A stretch of DNA of 64,000 nt from Prinia subflava (taxonomy: Eukaryota > Chordata > Aves > Passeriformes > Cisticolidae): positions 159,001 through 223,000 of the forward strand of contig NW_026961075.1 of the NCBI RefSeq assembly GCF_021018805.1, written 5' to 3'. The translations under genes were made by a program, and so were the position numbers. Under the pieces are notes generated by a model, which worked only from the letters and a program-made list of their open reading frames with translations, did no database searches and was not told the DNA's origin. Shown in pieces: positions 21,691 to 32,419 of this stretch; position 1 is the stretch's first letter, and every line of letters starts with the position of its first letter.

Positions 21691-21909
21691 GAAGGTTGGT
21701 TGGTGTTGGTCTTGGCAGGGGAGGTGTGAATGGTGGCTACATTGCAGCATTGTTCTTTGTGTTTATTTTTAGGTACTAAAGCTGGGTATTGGCAGTAAAG
21801 GTCAATGAAGCAAGGTGAGCAGTGACTGGTGGATAGAAGCAGTTTTTATTGCTCAGGTCTTAATTTCTGGTGCAGCTCTAAGCATCCACTGTTGTTTTTT
21901 TATTTTAGT

Positions 21910-22720
21910 TGGTTCACTTGCTGGATGTCCCAGCCCTGGATGCCAGAGGCCAGATGGGTGTAAGCTTAAGGTACACTTGTGGCATACCTTAGTTGGACTG
22001 GGGAGGTTGCTGTTTCACACTGTTTCAGCATGCATTTTTGCTTGATTTCTTTGCAGGTGCTGCTGCTGCCCTAGGCATGCCAAGGAACGGAGGAGAGCAG
22101 GTGAGGGGGCATTTAGGCAGGGTCGCTCCTGGGCAAGGGGTTAAGCATGTACCTTTTCATTTTGCAGGTATCCTCCGGGCAGCCTCTGGAGTCGAATGTA
22201 GATCTAAGATGAGCCAGGACAGCAGTGTGGAGGAGACCTGGGGATTATTCTTCTGGAGGGGATCGTCACATTTTCATTTTCATGGTCCTAGGTGCCCTGT
22301 GGAGGTGCAGAGCTGATTTTGGATACGGCAGCACCGAAGCGGACACAGAGAATGTCTCGATGTTGACGGTCCTGATGCGTTCTTTTCAATCAAGAATGGA
22401 TTTTGTCTACTCATCTCCTGAAAGATAAGTGTTGGGGCTGGTGGTCAGGAGCAGAGGAAAAACTTTTTCTGTTCTAGGAGGCAATTTAAAGTTAGCTGAG
22501 ACGAGAGGGCTGTAGAGGGATGGACCATTTGGAAGTAAAGGGAGAGCATTTCTCCTCAGCCTCGTTGGAGCCTTCCCTGGCCAGGACAGTTCTGACCCCT
22601 CTCCGTGTTCTAGCGAGCTTTGTGGTGTCAGCCATCTTCAGGAGTGCACAGGGTTAGGGTGCACCAGGGGATGCCTGGCCCACCCTGGGATCCGTGTCCT
22701 AGGAGGAACCCAAGTTGCAG
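21910..22720 (+). other. Exon-like stretch between modules, unit 2
   Basis: Two acceptor-like sites (TTTCTTTGCAG at about 22056 and TTTTGCAG at 22168) and a donor-like AGCAG/GTGAGG near 22100 suggest spliced exons. Frames are short and unrecognised. Confidence 0.3.
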
Positions 22721-22723
22721 GTT

Positions 22724-23575
22724 GTAGGGTTCAGCAGGGGCACTTGACAGTGACACACAGAGGCTGAGGGAGGGCTTGAGAGGGAAAGGACTCAAGGGCT
22801 AGAGAGCACAGAGTGAAAATAAGGGCTACAAGTTAGAATACAGATATATCAGCCCTCACAGCAGCCCCTCCCAACCCTTGTTGTTCTGAGAGTAGGTGCT
22901 GGCAGCAACCCTAATGCAGGACAATGCCAGAACTCGTGAGAAGTGCAGGCAGTAACCCTAAGGCTAGGGTGAGGCAGGAAGTGATAGTGGGGAGCAGCAT
23001 CCGACAGGGTTGAGTATAACCGGGGGTTTCCCGCCCCAGCCCACCCTGCGATCGTCTGTCTCTCCGCAGCCGGGGATTGCTGCCTGTCCCCGCTCAAGGC
23101 GACGGTCGGCTGGGCTTCGTGGCCATTGCCACCGCAAAGAGCTCTTCAGCTCTGTCAGCCTCTGCCCTGACTCAGGGCCACGCTTCGGATAGGAAGGGCA
23201 AACTGTGGATGATGTGTCTCGCTTGCGGGACAACTCTTGGGACCCTAACGGTAAAGGCGCGTCCTCGGCTGCAAGCGTAGGGTTCTCGAGAAGTAGGGTT
23301 CAGCAGGGGCACTTGATAGTGACACACAGAGCCTGAGGGAGGACTTGAGAGGGAAAGGACTCAAGGGCTAGAGAGCACAGAGTGAAAATAAGGGCTATAG
23401 CCAGGGATACAAGTTAGAATACAGATATACCTGCCCTCACAGCATCCCTCCCAACACCCCTGTTTTTCTGAGAGTAGGTGCCGGCAGCAACCCTAATGCA
23501 GGACAGTGCCAGAACTCCTGAGAGGTGCAGGCAGTAAGCTGAAGGCTAGGCGAGGCAGAAAGCAGCAGTGGGGTT
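22724..23575. repeat. S module, two copies, unit 2
   Basis: About 280 bp beginning GTAGGGTTCAGCAGGGGCAC occurs at 22724-22995 and again at 23288-23575. The copies are separated by GC-rich DNA with an acceptor-like CTCTCCGCAG (about 23070). Confidence 0.85.
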
Positions 23576-23749
23576 GTGGATTCCCCTGGGTTTTTTATTA
23601 ACAGGATATGCCCACCATGGGATCTGTGTCCTGCTCTGGTGAGTGGTCACTGCCCCAAAAACGCGATGAGGACTTTGGCTCTGCAAGTTTGAGCCTCTGA
23701 GCGTTGCTAAATCTATTATTCAATGACCCAGGCATTCATAGAAGACAGT

Positions 23750-24900
23750 GAGTAGCAAAGGGGCAGGTGTTGGTAATTGTGCTGCCAAGGCCTTGTGTTC
23801 ACATTTGGTTTCCTTTATTGTAGCCGCCTGAGAGACGACAGCCCGGTACCAGTGGGAAATTCCTCAAGGGCGAGGCGGCCTCGTTTTGCACCCGATGCCG
23901 ATTGGCGTTCCCAGACATCAAAGAGATAAGTGGAGGGCTGTGAGCCACAGAGGGGGCTGAAAGCGGGGTGGCCGGTCAGGAGTCAGCAGGAGGGTTTTTT
24001 GAGTCAGATTTGCAGTCTGGGATGGCCAAGATGTGGCCCCTTAGGGACCTAAAGGTAAAGTCTCACTTGATCGAAGTGCTGAACTGTGCAGGGCAGAGCA
24101 GTCCCAGGCCATGTGGAGTCACTTGTCTGTTGTGCACTCTGTGTCTTTTGGGCGTCTCACATGCAATGTCTTCTGCCTTAGCTCTTCAAGGAGCCTCTTG
24201 GAAACACCAGGCATCGTTCTTAATACCTCCCTATTCCTCAGCTCGGCACCTTTGACACTCGGGACCTCGCACGCACATCAGAATCGCATCTCTCTTCAGA
24301 AGCATCCGGTCCCAGGTCTTTTCAGGTCTTGTTCTGAGCTGTACTGGCAGCTGTGCACAGCAGTGATCCCTTATGGCGGATTAGGCCTCGTAAGAAGGCC
24401 GAGCTAGGTCGAGGTATCTGACCGTAGGGTTCTCGGGCATCCATCTTTGCGGTTCTCAGACGAAGCAGTTCTGCTGGCGTCTTCTTGCTGCTGGGTTCTT
24501 CGAGCCTCATCGGCTCACCATCGGTCTTACCTCGATCGCCTGCTTTCACATTTTCTTGATCCTTAGTCATTCTGGATCATTCATCTTGCCGAGCCTTTTC
24601 TCTCGCTGTTGCGTCCTTCTCGTTTGTGGTGTCCTGTGTCACGGGTGTTGGTGTGTGTTTGGCCCTGCGCTGCTCTGCCCTGCTGCGTAGCCTGGGTGTA
24701 GGGGTAATAGGACATGTCTTGGGGACTTGAATTTTGCAGTGTAGGGTGTAGTTGGAGCGTAGAGGGTATTTCTAGATGAGCACAAGATGCCTGGAGCTTT
24801 TAAGTTATCCTGCAGCGCTCTGACTTTTGTGCTAACTCTCTTTAAGCTGCGGATGGATTAGATCCATGGCAGAGGGCCCCATTCCAGGTGAGGGGCTCTG
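23750..24900. repeat. R module, second copy, unit 2
   Basis: Begins with a donor-like GTGAGTAGCA and a 75-bp intron-like stretch to TTTATTGTAG, then follows the R landmarks. The minus strand has an 82-codon frame with KTPAELL and KMDAREPYGQIPRP, partly kept in the other copies. This is too weak to call a gene. A T module follows at 24920-25120. Confidence 0.85.
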
Positions 24901-25120
24901 CCCCATGCAGGTCAGTCACCGTTTGTCTTCAGAGGGGCAGCGTAAATGGTGGCTGTGTTACAGCGCTGTTCTTTGCATTTGTTTTTAGGAAGCATGGCTG
25001 GATAGCGGCAGCCAAGGTGAAGCAAACAAGGTGAGCGTTGATTGGTGGACAGAATCAGTTGCTGTTGCTCAAGTCTCTCTTGATGGTGTAACTGTAAGTG
25101 TCCATTATGGTGTGTTTTAG

Positions 25121-25422
25121 GGGGTCCACTCGCATCACGCCGAACTCCGCTCAGCGACCGGACGACGGAGCTGCTTCGCCTCTCTCGTGAGCCGTCGGGG
25201 AGCACGACAGGACTCCGTGATGAAGCCTCCATCTTCTCCGTTTGAAGGTGCCGTCCGGACTGCGGTAAGGGCCGAGGCGTTGCGGTGGGTCGGGGAGGTA
25301 GGGAGGAGGAGCGAGGGTCCACTCAAGTTTCAGCCGTGCCGCATCACCTCGTCTCCTCTTAAGCCAGGTATACCCTGTGACCTTGGCGTGGGGCTCAAGG
25401 ATCCGGGCCTTTTCGGGAGATG
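25121..25422 (+). other. Two candidate exons of an unknown transcript, unit 2
   Basis: Exon 25121-25264 lies between TGTGTTTTAG and GTAAGG. Exon 25368-25422 lies between TTAAGCCAG and GTGAGT. The next acceptor (TTTATTCTAG, ending at 25499) opens the third R module, giving introns of about 100 and 77 bp. The first exon is CpG-rich. No protein family is recognised, so a non-coding RNA is possible. Confidence 0.4.
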
Positions 25423-25489
25423 GTGAGTAGCAGAATTGTCAGGTGTTGGCAGTAGTGCTGCCAAGGCCACGTGTTCACGTTTGGTTTCC

Positions 25490-26560
25490 TTTATTCTAGC
25501 CGCCTGAGAGACGACAGCCCGGTACCAGCGGGAAATTCCTCAAGGGCGAGGCGGCCTTGTTTTGCACCCGATGCCGATTGGCGTTCCCAGACATCAAAGA
25601 GATAAGTGGAGGGCTGTGAGCCACAGAGGAGTTGAAAGCGGGGTGGCCGGTTGGGTTTTTTGAGTCAGATTTGCAGTCTGGGATGGCCAAGATGTGGCCC
25701 CTTGGCCTACTAAAAGGTAAAGTCTCACTTTTGATAGCAGTGCTGAACTGTGCAGGGCAGAGCAGTCCCAGGCCATGTGGAGTCACTTGTCTGTTGTGCA
25801 CTCTGTGTCTTTTGCGTGTCTTGCCTTTCGTGTCGTTGTCCCTACAAGGGGCCTTTTGGAAACCCTGGCTTGTGTCTTAGCATTTGTAATCTCTGCGTTC
25901 CTCAGCTCGGTGGCTTTGACTCGGGACCTCGCACGCACATCAGAATCACATCTCTCTTCAGAAGCATCCGGTCCCAGGTCTTTTCAGGTCTTGTTCTGAG
26001 CTGTACTGACAGCTGTGCACCGCAATGATCCATTGTGGCGGAGTAGGCATTGTAAGAATGCCGAGATAGGTCGAGGTATCTGACCGTAGGGTTCTCGGGC
26101 ATCCATCTTTGCGGTTCTCGGACGAAGCAGTTCTGCTGGCATCTTCTTGCTGCCGGGTTCTTTGAGCCTCATCGGCTCTACATCGGTCTTATCTCGGTCA
26201 TCTCCTTCCGCATTCTCTCGGCCCTCAGGGTCCTTCTTCTTGCCGAGCCTTTTCTCTCGCTGTTGCGTCCTTCTCGTTTGTGGTGTCCTGCATCACGGGT
26301 GTTGGTGTGCGTTTGGCCCTGCGCTGCTCTGCCCTGCTGCATAACCTGGGTGTAGGGGTAATAGGACATGTCCCGGGGACTTGAAGTTTGCAGTGTAGGG
26401 TGTAGTGGGAGCGTAGAGGGTATTTTTAGGTGGGCACAAGATGCCTGGAGCTTTTAAGTTATCCTGCAGCGCTCTGACTTTTGTCCTAAATTTTTTTCAG
26501 ATGCGGATGGATTTTTCCCTGGCAGAGCACCCCAAGGAGGAAACGGTTGTGGGTGAGAGA
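25490..26560. repeat. R module, third copy, unit 2
   Basis: Third copy. From about 25900 it is closer to the first copy than to the second (GTGGCTTTGACT, GATCCATTGTGGCGGAG). It ends near 26560; 26560-26770 shows no feature. Confidence 0.85.
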
Positions 26561-26769
26561 CTTGCACACTGAAGGTACCTTGGAAAATGTGTAGCTTTGT
26601 CCTGGATTTTGGGGTTTTTTAAAATTTTCTACAAGGTTTTAAATATGAGCTTGTTAGAATTTAATGGTAAGGACTGAAAACGGGTTGGCTGCCAAGTTAT
26701 ACATAACAAAGTCAACTTTTTTGAATATCTGTGAGGCTTCTATTTTGTTTTTGAGACTTTCCTTTTTTG

Positions 26770-27819
26770 CTGACTTTTGCTCTCACTCTCACGTCTTTCC
26801 CTTTCGCTCTCACTCTCACTTCTTTCCCTTTCGCTCTCACTCTCACTTCTTTCCCTTTCGCTCTCACTCTCACTTCTTTCCCTTTCGCTCTCACTCTCAC
26901 TTCTTTCCCTTTCGCTCTCACTCTCACTTCTTTCCCTTTCGCTCTCACTCTCACTTCTTTCCCTTTCGCTCTCTTTCTCTCTCTCTCTAACTTTCTGTTT
27001 CTCTCTCTCTCTCTCTCTCTCTAACTTCATTTCTGTTTCTGTCTTTTTCTAGTTCTCTCTCTAACTTTATTTCTCTTTCTCTCTATTTCTAGTTCTCTCT
27101 CTAACTTTATTTCTCTTTCTCTCTATTTCTAGTTCTCTCTCTAACTTTAACTTTATTTCTCTCTATTTCTAGTTCTCTCTCTAACTTTATTTCTCTCTCA
27201 CTCTCCCTCTTTTTCTCTTTCGCTCTCACTCTCCCTCTTTTTCTCTTTCGCTCTCACTCTCCCTCTTTTTCTCTTTCGCTCTCACTCTCCCTCTTTTTCT
27301 CTTTCGCTCTCACTCTCCCTCTTTTTCTCTTTCGCTCTCACTCTCCCTCTTTTTCTCTTTCGCTCTCACTCTCCCTCTTTTTCTCTTTCGCTCTCACTCT
27401 CACTTCTTTCCCTTTCGCTCTCACTCTCACTTCTTTCCCTTTCGCTCTCTTTCTCTCACTTCTTTCCCTTTCGCTCTCTTTCTCTCTCTTCTTTCCCTTT
27501 CGCTCTCTTTCTCTCTCTTCTTTCCCTTTCGCTCTCTTTCTCTCTCTCTCTAACTTCATTTCTGTTTCTGTCTATTTCTAGTTCTCTCTCTAACTTTATT
27601 TCTCTCTCTCACTTTATTTCTAGTTCTCTCTCTAACTTTAACTTTATTTCTCTCTCACTCTCCCTCTTTTTCTCTTTCGCTCTCACTCTCCCTCTTTTTC
27701 TCTTTCGCTCTCACTCTCACTTCTTTCCCTTTCGCTCTCACTCTCACTTCTTTCCCTTTCGCTCTCTTTCTCTCTCTTCTTTCCCTTTCGCTCTCTTTCT
27801 CTCTCTCTCTCTAACTTTC

Positions 27820-27850
<31 letters not shown>

Positions 27851-28575
27851 AACTTCATTTCAGTTTCTCTCTCTCTCACTTTATTTCTAGTTCTCTCTCT
27901 AACTTTAGTTCTCGTTCTCTCTATTTCTAGTTCTCTCTCTAACTTTAGTTCTCGTTCTCTCTATTTCTAGTTCTCTCTCTAACTTTAGTTCTCGTTCTCT
28001 CTATTTCTAGTTCTCTCTCTAACTTTAGTTCTCGTTCTCTCTATTTCTAGTTCTCTCTCTAACATTAGTTCTCGTTCTCTCTCTAACTCTATTTCTAGTT
28101 CTCTCTATTTCTCGTTCTCTCTCTAACTTTATTTCTCGTTCTCTCTATTTCTCGTTCTCTCTCTAACTTTATTTCTCGTTCTCTCTATTTCTCGTTCTCT
28201 CTCTAACTTTATTTCTCGTTCTCTCTATTTCTCGTTCTCTCTCTAACTTTATTTCTCGTTCCCTCTATTTCTCGTTCTCTCTCTAACTTTATTTCTCTCT
28301 ATTTCTAGTTCTCTCTCTAACTTTAACTTTATTTCTCTCTATTTCTAGTTCTCTCTCTAACTTTAACTTTATTTCTCTCTATTTCTAGTTCTCTCTCTAA
28401 CTTTAACTTTATTTCTCTCTATTTCTAGTTCTCTCTCTAACTTTAACTTTATTTCTCTCTATTTCTAGTTCTCTCTCTAACTTTATTTCTCGTTCTCTCT
28501 ATTTCTAGTTCTCTCTCTAACTTTATTTCTCGTTCTCTCTATTTCTAGTTCTCTCTCTAACTTTATTTCTCCTTC
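26770..28575. repeat. Polypyrimidine satellite, unit 2
   Basis: 1.8 kb almost wholly C/T on the + strand, made of blocks of different repeats: a 27-bp TTCTTTCCCTTTCGCTCTCA type (26779-26970, 27390-27540), a 28-bp CTCCCTCTTTTTCTCTTTCG type (27200-27390, 27655-27715), and TTCTAGTTCTCTCTCTAACT types (27040-27180, 27850-28560). Three-phase open frames arise only from repeat length. It ends CTTCTCCAG just before common unit sequence resumes. Confidence 0.95.
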
Positions 28576-28686
28576 TCCAGCGCCCAGCCTGGACTTGCTC
28601 TGTGGGGGGGGCCTGTTCCATCTGCCTGAACCAAGGACATCCTGCCCAGGTTTGACACTTGACTCCCGTTGTTTTTCCTCTTGCAG

Positions 28687-28870
28687 GCAGCTGGCAAAAG
28701 AGGAGAGAGCCCCTGCGAGGCAGAGCCCCTGGAATGCCCTGTCCCGGTCTGAGGTTCCCACTTTTCTCTCCAACTCCCGGAGAATTGCTGGAGCAGAACC
28801 AGAGAGTGTCCATTTTATTTCCTGCCTTTTCCAATAAACGGTGACTTTCAGCTGGAGTGTGTTCCTGGTG
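28687..28870 (+). other. 3'-terminal exon with polyadenylation signal, unit 2
   Basis: Same exon after the polypyrimidine satellite; acceptor ends at 28686 and AATAAA is at 28833-28838. Common sequence resumes at about 28581. Confidence 0.55.
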
Positions 28871-29489
28871 TCATCCTCCTCCTCCTCCTCCCTGGATTTG
28901 TAAATAAATGTCCTGATTTTGGCCAAGGAGAATTTTGTTGTTCCAGGCATTGTGGCTCTTTTGTTTCATTGAAACTTCCCAACTCTGCTGAGACTTTGAG
29001 ATGTCAAATACAAGTAAGACTGGAGTTTCTTGGGATTGTTACTCACACAAAATAGGGATCCTTCTTGGACAGGAGTAACTTGACGTGTTTAATGCCACTT
29101 CCCTTTAAAATCAGAGCAGGGGAAGCAGATTTGAAATCATCATTCCATGAACTTGCACCAAATTCCTCCAAAGCTGCAAAAGTTTTCCTTGTTAGAAATT
29201 CCTGAGCTTGTTTTCCAGGCAAGCTGGGATTTAGATGTTCTTTGTTCCTTGGATTTGCTGGTTTTCCTCTCTCTCATTTTAGTAAAGGATTTTTTTTTTT
29301 CATATTTTCCATGCTGATTGGAATTTTTGTACTGCTCAGGGCACATTGCCAAGGAAATGTACCAATTTCATGTTGGTAAATCAGGCATTGTTCAGCACCA
29401 TATGCCCACAAGTCTGTAAATTCCCAGGGAAACTTGCTAAGTGTTGAATTGCCATAATGAATCTCTTTGTAAAGTTGATTATACTTTTT

Positions 29490-29993
29490 TATTTTTAATT
29501 ACTTTGAATTTTTTATGTAGGGTTTTTTTTTAATAAGTGAGGTCTTTTTGTATTTTTAAATTTTTTCTTTTAAAAAATTTTCTATTTTAATTTTTCCTTT
29601 GTAATTTTTCCTTTGTAATTTTTCCTTTGTAATTTTTCCTTTGTAATTTTTCCTTTGTAATTTTTCCTTTGTAATTTTTCTCCTTTTTATTTTTTCCTTT
29701 TTATTTTTTTCCTTTTTATTTTTTTCCTTTTTATTTTTTCCTCTTTTTTTCTCTCTTTAACTTTTTCCTTTTTAATTTTTTCCTTTTTATTTTTTTCCTT
29801 TTTAATTTTTTCTTTTTTAATTTTTTCCTTTTTATTTTTGCTTTTTATTTCTAATTTTTCCTTTTTAACTTTTTAATTTTATTTTTTTCTGTGTTTTACT
29901 TGAAATTTTATTTGAAAACTTTTTTTTTTTCTTCATGTTTTCTTTGTGTTGGTGTGTTTTGTTTTGCTTTGGTTTGGTTTGGTTTGGTTTTTT
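29490..29993. repeat. T-rich block and GGTTT array, unit 3
   Basis: Shortest version. The TTTCCTTTGTAA word is amplified at 29590-29680, and only about four or five imperfect GGTTT copies remain at 29957-29992. Confidence 0.95.
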
Positions 29994-30949
29994 GCTCTCT
30001 CTCTACTCTTTTATCTACTTTTTTATAGCCCAAGTATGTAGAAGTTTGGCTGGTGGGAACAGAGGAGGTGACAAATGAAATCCATGTCCACTCCACGTCC
30101 GGATAGAATTGAGAGTGCAGCTAGAGAAATCTCTGTATTTTCTGCTAAATTAGAAATCCTGAACAGAGAAAGCTCTAAAGACCAAGGGGCCTTCTTTTTT
30201 CTTTTTCCTTTTTCCCCCGAACAATTCTCATTGTAGCCATTTACAGGATCAGGAACATTACCTTGAAATCGAGGTGTATTTCACAGGTAGCGAGAAAACA
30301 AAGTAGACTTGATCTTGTAACTCTCATTGTTTAGTAACAAAGAAATCCGAAACAAAACAAACAACATAAAAAAAAAAAAAATCCACCAACCCCACAAAAG
30401 AACAGAGAAAGAGAAATTATACCAATATTATTTTAATTTAAAACCACTTTCCCCCTTAGAAAACCAGGCTACTGTAATTCTGCTTAATTGGGGTGCTGTC
30501 GTGTTTAGGTTACTGAATTAATAGAGTTTAAAACATACAGCAATAAACACGAATTTTAAAAACTAAGTACAAAAATATGAATATATATAATAAAACAAAT
30601 ATAAATATGAAAAATAATATCGTAACTAAACGCAATCTATAATATTTCTCATTACTTATATTATATACAGTAGTCTATATATTATATCCATAGATATGAC
30701 TAGAAAAACGACATGGTAATGATCAATATCAAAATACTAAATGTAAAGAAATAATGGAATAGAGCTTAAAACAGAGGGGGTTTTTTGGTTTGAATTTGCT
30801 TGTTGGCAGGGGTTCTCTTTTAAGCGGCGGCCGGATGTCTTTCGGGGCGTTTCTTTTAGGGGGTTTCTGTGCACGTTCTCTTCGGGGGTCCCTGTCTGCC
30901 TGTCCCCGACGGGCGGGGAGCCCCGGGCCGGGCCGCGGTGCTGCCGCCC

Positions 30950-31030
30950 TGTGGACACAGCGCGGTGCTGCAGCTCTGCCCCGTGCCCGTCCCAGTGCTG
31001 CCGCCCTGTGGACGCAGCGCGGTACTGCAG
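30950..31030. repeat. 57-bp GC-rich VNTR, unit 3
   Basis: One full unit plus a partial (GTGGACGCAGC). It is preceded by a private GC-rich leader (30898-30949) shared with 49495-49550. Confidence 0.93.
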
Positions 31031-31671
31031 ATGTTCATCCCAGGGGAGTTGCTGGCTTGGCTAGAATTGGTTTCCCAGTAAAACTGGGGGTTGTCTAGAA
31101 AACCTGAATTTGTGGGAGGCACTGGGTTTGTTTTCCCTATCCCTGCATCACAGTCAAGAACACTCCTGGAGCTGTGTTAGGCAGTGGAAGGAGGGGAGAG
31201 CTGCATTTATTGAATTCCTTTGTTGTTGTTATTGTTGTATTTTTTCATGCTATTTTATTTTATTGTGTTTTAGTTTTACATGTTTTTTTGTTTTGACTTT
31301 TAAAAAATATTTTAATGTTTCCTCAAATTTTTAATTTTTCGATTTTTAGTTTACTTTTATATTTTATAGTTATGATTTCACTTTTTATTTTATTTTCAAT
31401 AACTTTTAAATTTTTATTTAGATTTATGTTTTATTTTTATGTTTGCAGTTGTTTTGTATTTTTTAATGTTTCTTTAATTGTTTAATTTTTCCTTTGTCAT
31501 TTTTTCCTTTGTCATTTTTTCCTTTGTCATTTTTTCCTTTGTCATTTTTTCCTCTATAATTTTTTCTTTTTTAATTTTTTATTTTTTATTTTTCTCTTTT
31601 TAATTTTTCTCCTTTTTAATGTTTTCCTTTCTAATTTTTTCCTTTCTAATTTCTCCTTTCTCGATTTTGTC

Positions 31672-32170
31672 AGGCACCCCCCTTTAAAACCGGGGTGCCT
31701 TCGGCCGTGCCACAACAAAGATGGCGGCCCAACAGGAAATGGTTTCAGCCACAAACAAGATGGCAGCCGGAAGTATGGGCAGTCACCTAATGCCCCGCTC
31801 AAGATGGCGGCTCGTCGAGCCGCCTTCGACCTTCCAAAGACGGCGGCCAAAAAAGGCGGGAAAACACAAGGACCACCCATGGGCGTCGACCCAACTGCCT
31901 GCGCCCGACCCCGAAAACGGCGCCGCTCAGGAACAATTTTCAGCGTCGCTTCCCGGCGCGAGGGAGCTGTGTGCCCGCTGTGCCGCGCCGCGGTGCGGTT
32001 GCGGCAGCCATTTTGGTGAGGCGCCTGAGTAACCAGCTACCCGGGGCCTTCGGGGGTGCCACAAAAAAGATGGCGGCTCTACCGGATGTGTCTTCACCAC
32101 AACCAAGATGGCGGCTACAACGGGCGGAAGTAACGTTTATATAGGGTTTATATAGGGTTTGGACCCTATA
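31672..32170 (+). promoter_or_regulatory. YY1/ETS-rich promoter of MIS18A-like copy 3
   Basis: Same motif series as in unit 1, with the terminal TATATAGGG palindrome intact and the AAAACGGCGCC variant at the fifth site. Confidence 0.73.
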
Positions 32171-32246
32171 GCCGCGGCCGAACCAAGGCTCTGCTGCAGG
32201 TGTATTCGAGACATCTTTCCTCTTTGTTTGACAGAAGGAAGAGGGG

Positions 32247-32277
<31 letters not shown>

Positions 32278-32419
32278 AGAAAAAACGGGAGCAGTTCCGG
32301 GGCGGTCCCGGGGCGGTCCCGGGGCGGTGTGCGCCGTCACTGCCGCCTTCTCGGCGGGCGATTCCAAGGCGCTGTCGGGCTCTCTGCCGGCCGGTCGGCG
32401 GGCGGGCGGCCGGGACGCG

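Larger units (their letters stand above)
8322..28958 (+). repeat. Tandem unit 2 (long type)
   Basis: This unit is collinear with unit 1 up to 14920. It then carries about 13.7 kb of unrelated sequence (14921-28580) and returns to the common 3' terminal exon and unit end. In the MIS18A-like region it shares diagnostic differences with unit 5, for example around exon 5772/14053, where unit 2 reads TCTCTCATT and unit 1 reads GCTCGCATT. Confidence 0.95.

Noticed and set aside
22650..23290. Interstitial telomere repeats (TTAGGG, GTAGGG)
   Set aside because: Only isolated hexamers inside the S modules and no tandem run.
26779..27390. CRISPR-like regular repeats
   Set aside because: The repeats are contiguous without unique spacers and the genome is avian.
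26664..27559. Serine/leucine-rich and Arg-Glu-rich repeat proteins
   Set aside because: They are translations of the polypyrimidine satellite, open in several frames on both strands.
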